This document shows, in pieces, positions 63,436 to 64,000 of a DNA stretch of 64,000 nt. A program made the translations under genes and the position numbers. The stretch covers positions 124,001 to 188,000 of the forward strand of contig CAVPPH010000002.1 of the NCBI GenBank assembly GCA_963707275.1, read 5' to 3'. The notes below the pieces were generated by a model. The model was not told the origin of the DNA. It ran no database searches and saw only the letters and a list, made by a program, of their open reading frames with translations. The DNA is from JACKBK01 sp963707275 (lineage in GTDB: Bacteria > Chloroflexota > Anaerolineae > JAAEKA01). Numbering within the stretch: position 1 is the first letter of the stretch; each line of letters opens with the position of its first letter.

Positions 63436-64000
63436 ATGGCGACTGTAACACTCCCGGCTGATTTGGTGGAGCCTGCCTGGCTCGCAGAGCATCTGTACGA
63501 CCCGCGGCTGCGCGTAGTGGACATGCGTTGGCGAGGGGATGGCTCCGGTCGGCAGCTCTACCGGCTGGGGCACATTCCTGGTGCGGTCCATTTTGACTGG
63601 CACAGCGACCTGAACGGTGGATCTGCCGATGACTTGCTGTTGCCGCCAGATCGGTTCGCCGCGTTGATGGCCGCCAACGGCATCGGCGACGACACGGCCG
63701 TGGTCGCCTACGCTGACACCGATCACAGCGGCGCGGCCCGGCTGTGGTGGGCTCTACAGTACCACGGCTACACCCAGGTAGCGCTATTGAACGGCGGCAT
63801 CGATCGCTGGGTTGCCGAGGGAAGGCCGCTGACCACCGCTGTGCCCCAGCCCGTGCCGGCCATTTTCACGCCGCGCTTGCAGCCTCGGTGGCTGGCTACA
63901 GCAGAGGAGATCGAGGCAGTCTTGGAAAACCCGATAGTCGGCGCCCAACTGGTGGATACCAGGCCGCCGGAGCAATATACCGGAATGGCCGTTTGGTCGC
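63436..64000 (+). CDS. Rhodanese / thiosulfate sulfurtransferase (cut by window end)
   Basis: The first 188 residues of a two-domain sulfurtransferase. The N-terminal rhodanese domain reads DLVEPAWLAEHLYDPRLRVV, DMRWRGDGSGRQLYRLGHIP, GAVHFDWHSDLNGG, VVAYADTDHSGAARLWWALQ and VALLNGGIDRWVAEGRPLTT, where the cysteine position holds Asp as expected for the inactive first domain. The second domain has just begun (WLATAEEIEAVLENPIVGAQ, LVDTRPPEQYTG), so the catalytic Cys lies beyond the window. ATG 63436 is 3 nt after the zinc-finger stop, so it belongs to the same operon and may handle persulfide sulfur for it. Confidence 0.88.
   Translation, partial: MATVTLPADLVEPAWLAEHLYDPRLRVVDMRWRGDGSGRQLYRLGHIPGAVHFDWHSDLNGGSADDLLLPPDRFAALMAANGIGDDTAVVAYADTDHSGAARLWWALQYHGYTQVALLNGGIDRWVAEGRPLTTAVPQPVPAIFTPRLQPRWLATAEEIEAVLENPIVGAQLVDTRPPEQYTGMAVWS

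Overview
This 64 kb window is GC-rich bacterial chromosome. Several traits suggest Chloroflexota (Anaerolineae/Caldilineae-like): an F420-type split-barrel protein, DUF2277, VanW/G5, Pro/Thr-rich lipoproteins, an alpha-E/ATP-grasp/transglutaminase operon and many short dispersed inverted repeats. This placement is inference from gene content, not from a marker gene. Ten or so promoters of the TTGAC(A/T)-N17-TA(C/T)(A/G)(A/C)T type can be read directly, so ordinary sigma-70 transcription is likely.

Layout. 1-6.9 kb: small metabolic and hypothetical genes, then a minus-strand operon of circularly permuted ATP-grasp, alpha-E protein, transglutaminase and FAD amine-oxidase-like enzyme. 7-10.7 kb: MscS channel and a double solute-binding lipoprotein. 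11-16 kb: acyl-CoA dehydrogenase, methyltransferase, Uma2, OsmC and acyl-CoA synthetase. 16-26.5 kb: membrane and secreted proteins, LuxR regulator, VanW protein, HerA-type ATPase, GT39 glycosyltransferase and a lipoprotein. 26.6-38.6 kb: a defence and mobility island with PLD-SNF2 helicase, RAYT transposase with its REP elements, Eco57I-like restriction-methylase, repeated fragments of a DUF5131 gene, DUF3800, Mrr-N winged helix, Phd/PIN toxin-antitoxin and HNH protein. 38.6-43.8 kb: a TPP riboswitch followed by thiamin pyrophosphokinase and a ThiBPQ importer. 44-55.7 kb: ssb, LysM lipoprotein, TetR, beta-CASP nuclease, ribonuclease D, CorA, K+-independent H+-pyrophosphatase, HDAC-like deacetylase, ndk and rsfS. 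55.7-58.4 kb: O-antigen-ligase-like protein, an orphan and a lipoprotein. 58.7-64 kb: an operon-like run of response regulator/thioredoxin-reductase fusion, cNMP-sensor histidine kinase fused to a CoA-binding domain, DUF3307 membrane protein, UBP-type zinc finger and rhodanese.

Two things stand out. First, 17 recognisable genes are broken by single-base shifts, and in about 43 cases removing ONE base restores the family sequence; I found no clear case needing an added base, with two ambiguous sites. In nearly every affected gene the repaired length becomes a multiple of three. This looks like a base-insertion-biased sequencing or assembly artefact, but the one-sided sign deserves checking. 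I annotate these genes as whole CDSs and state the break points. Second, the 58.7-64 kb cluster joins a redox-enzyme-like response regulator lacking its redox cysteines, a CoA-domain histidine kinase and a ubiquitin-binding-type zinc finger. It is the best candidate here for an undescribed signalling system.

Everything was read by eye from sequence; no database search was run, and family names rest on motif recognition.
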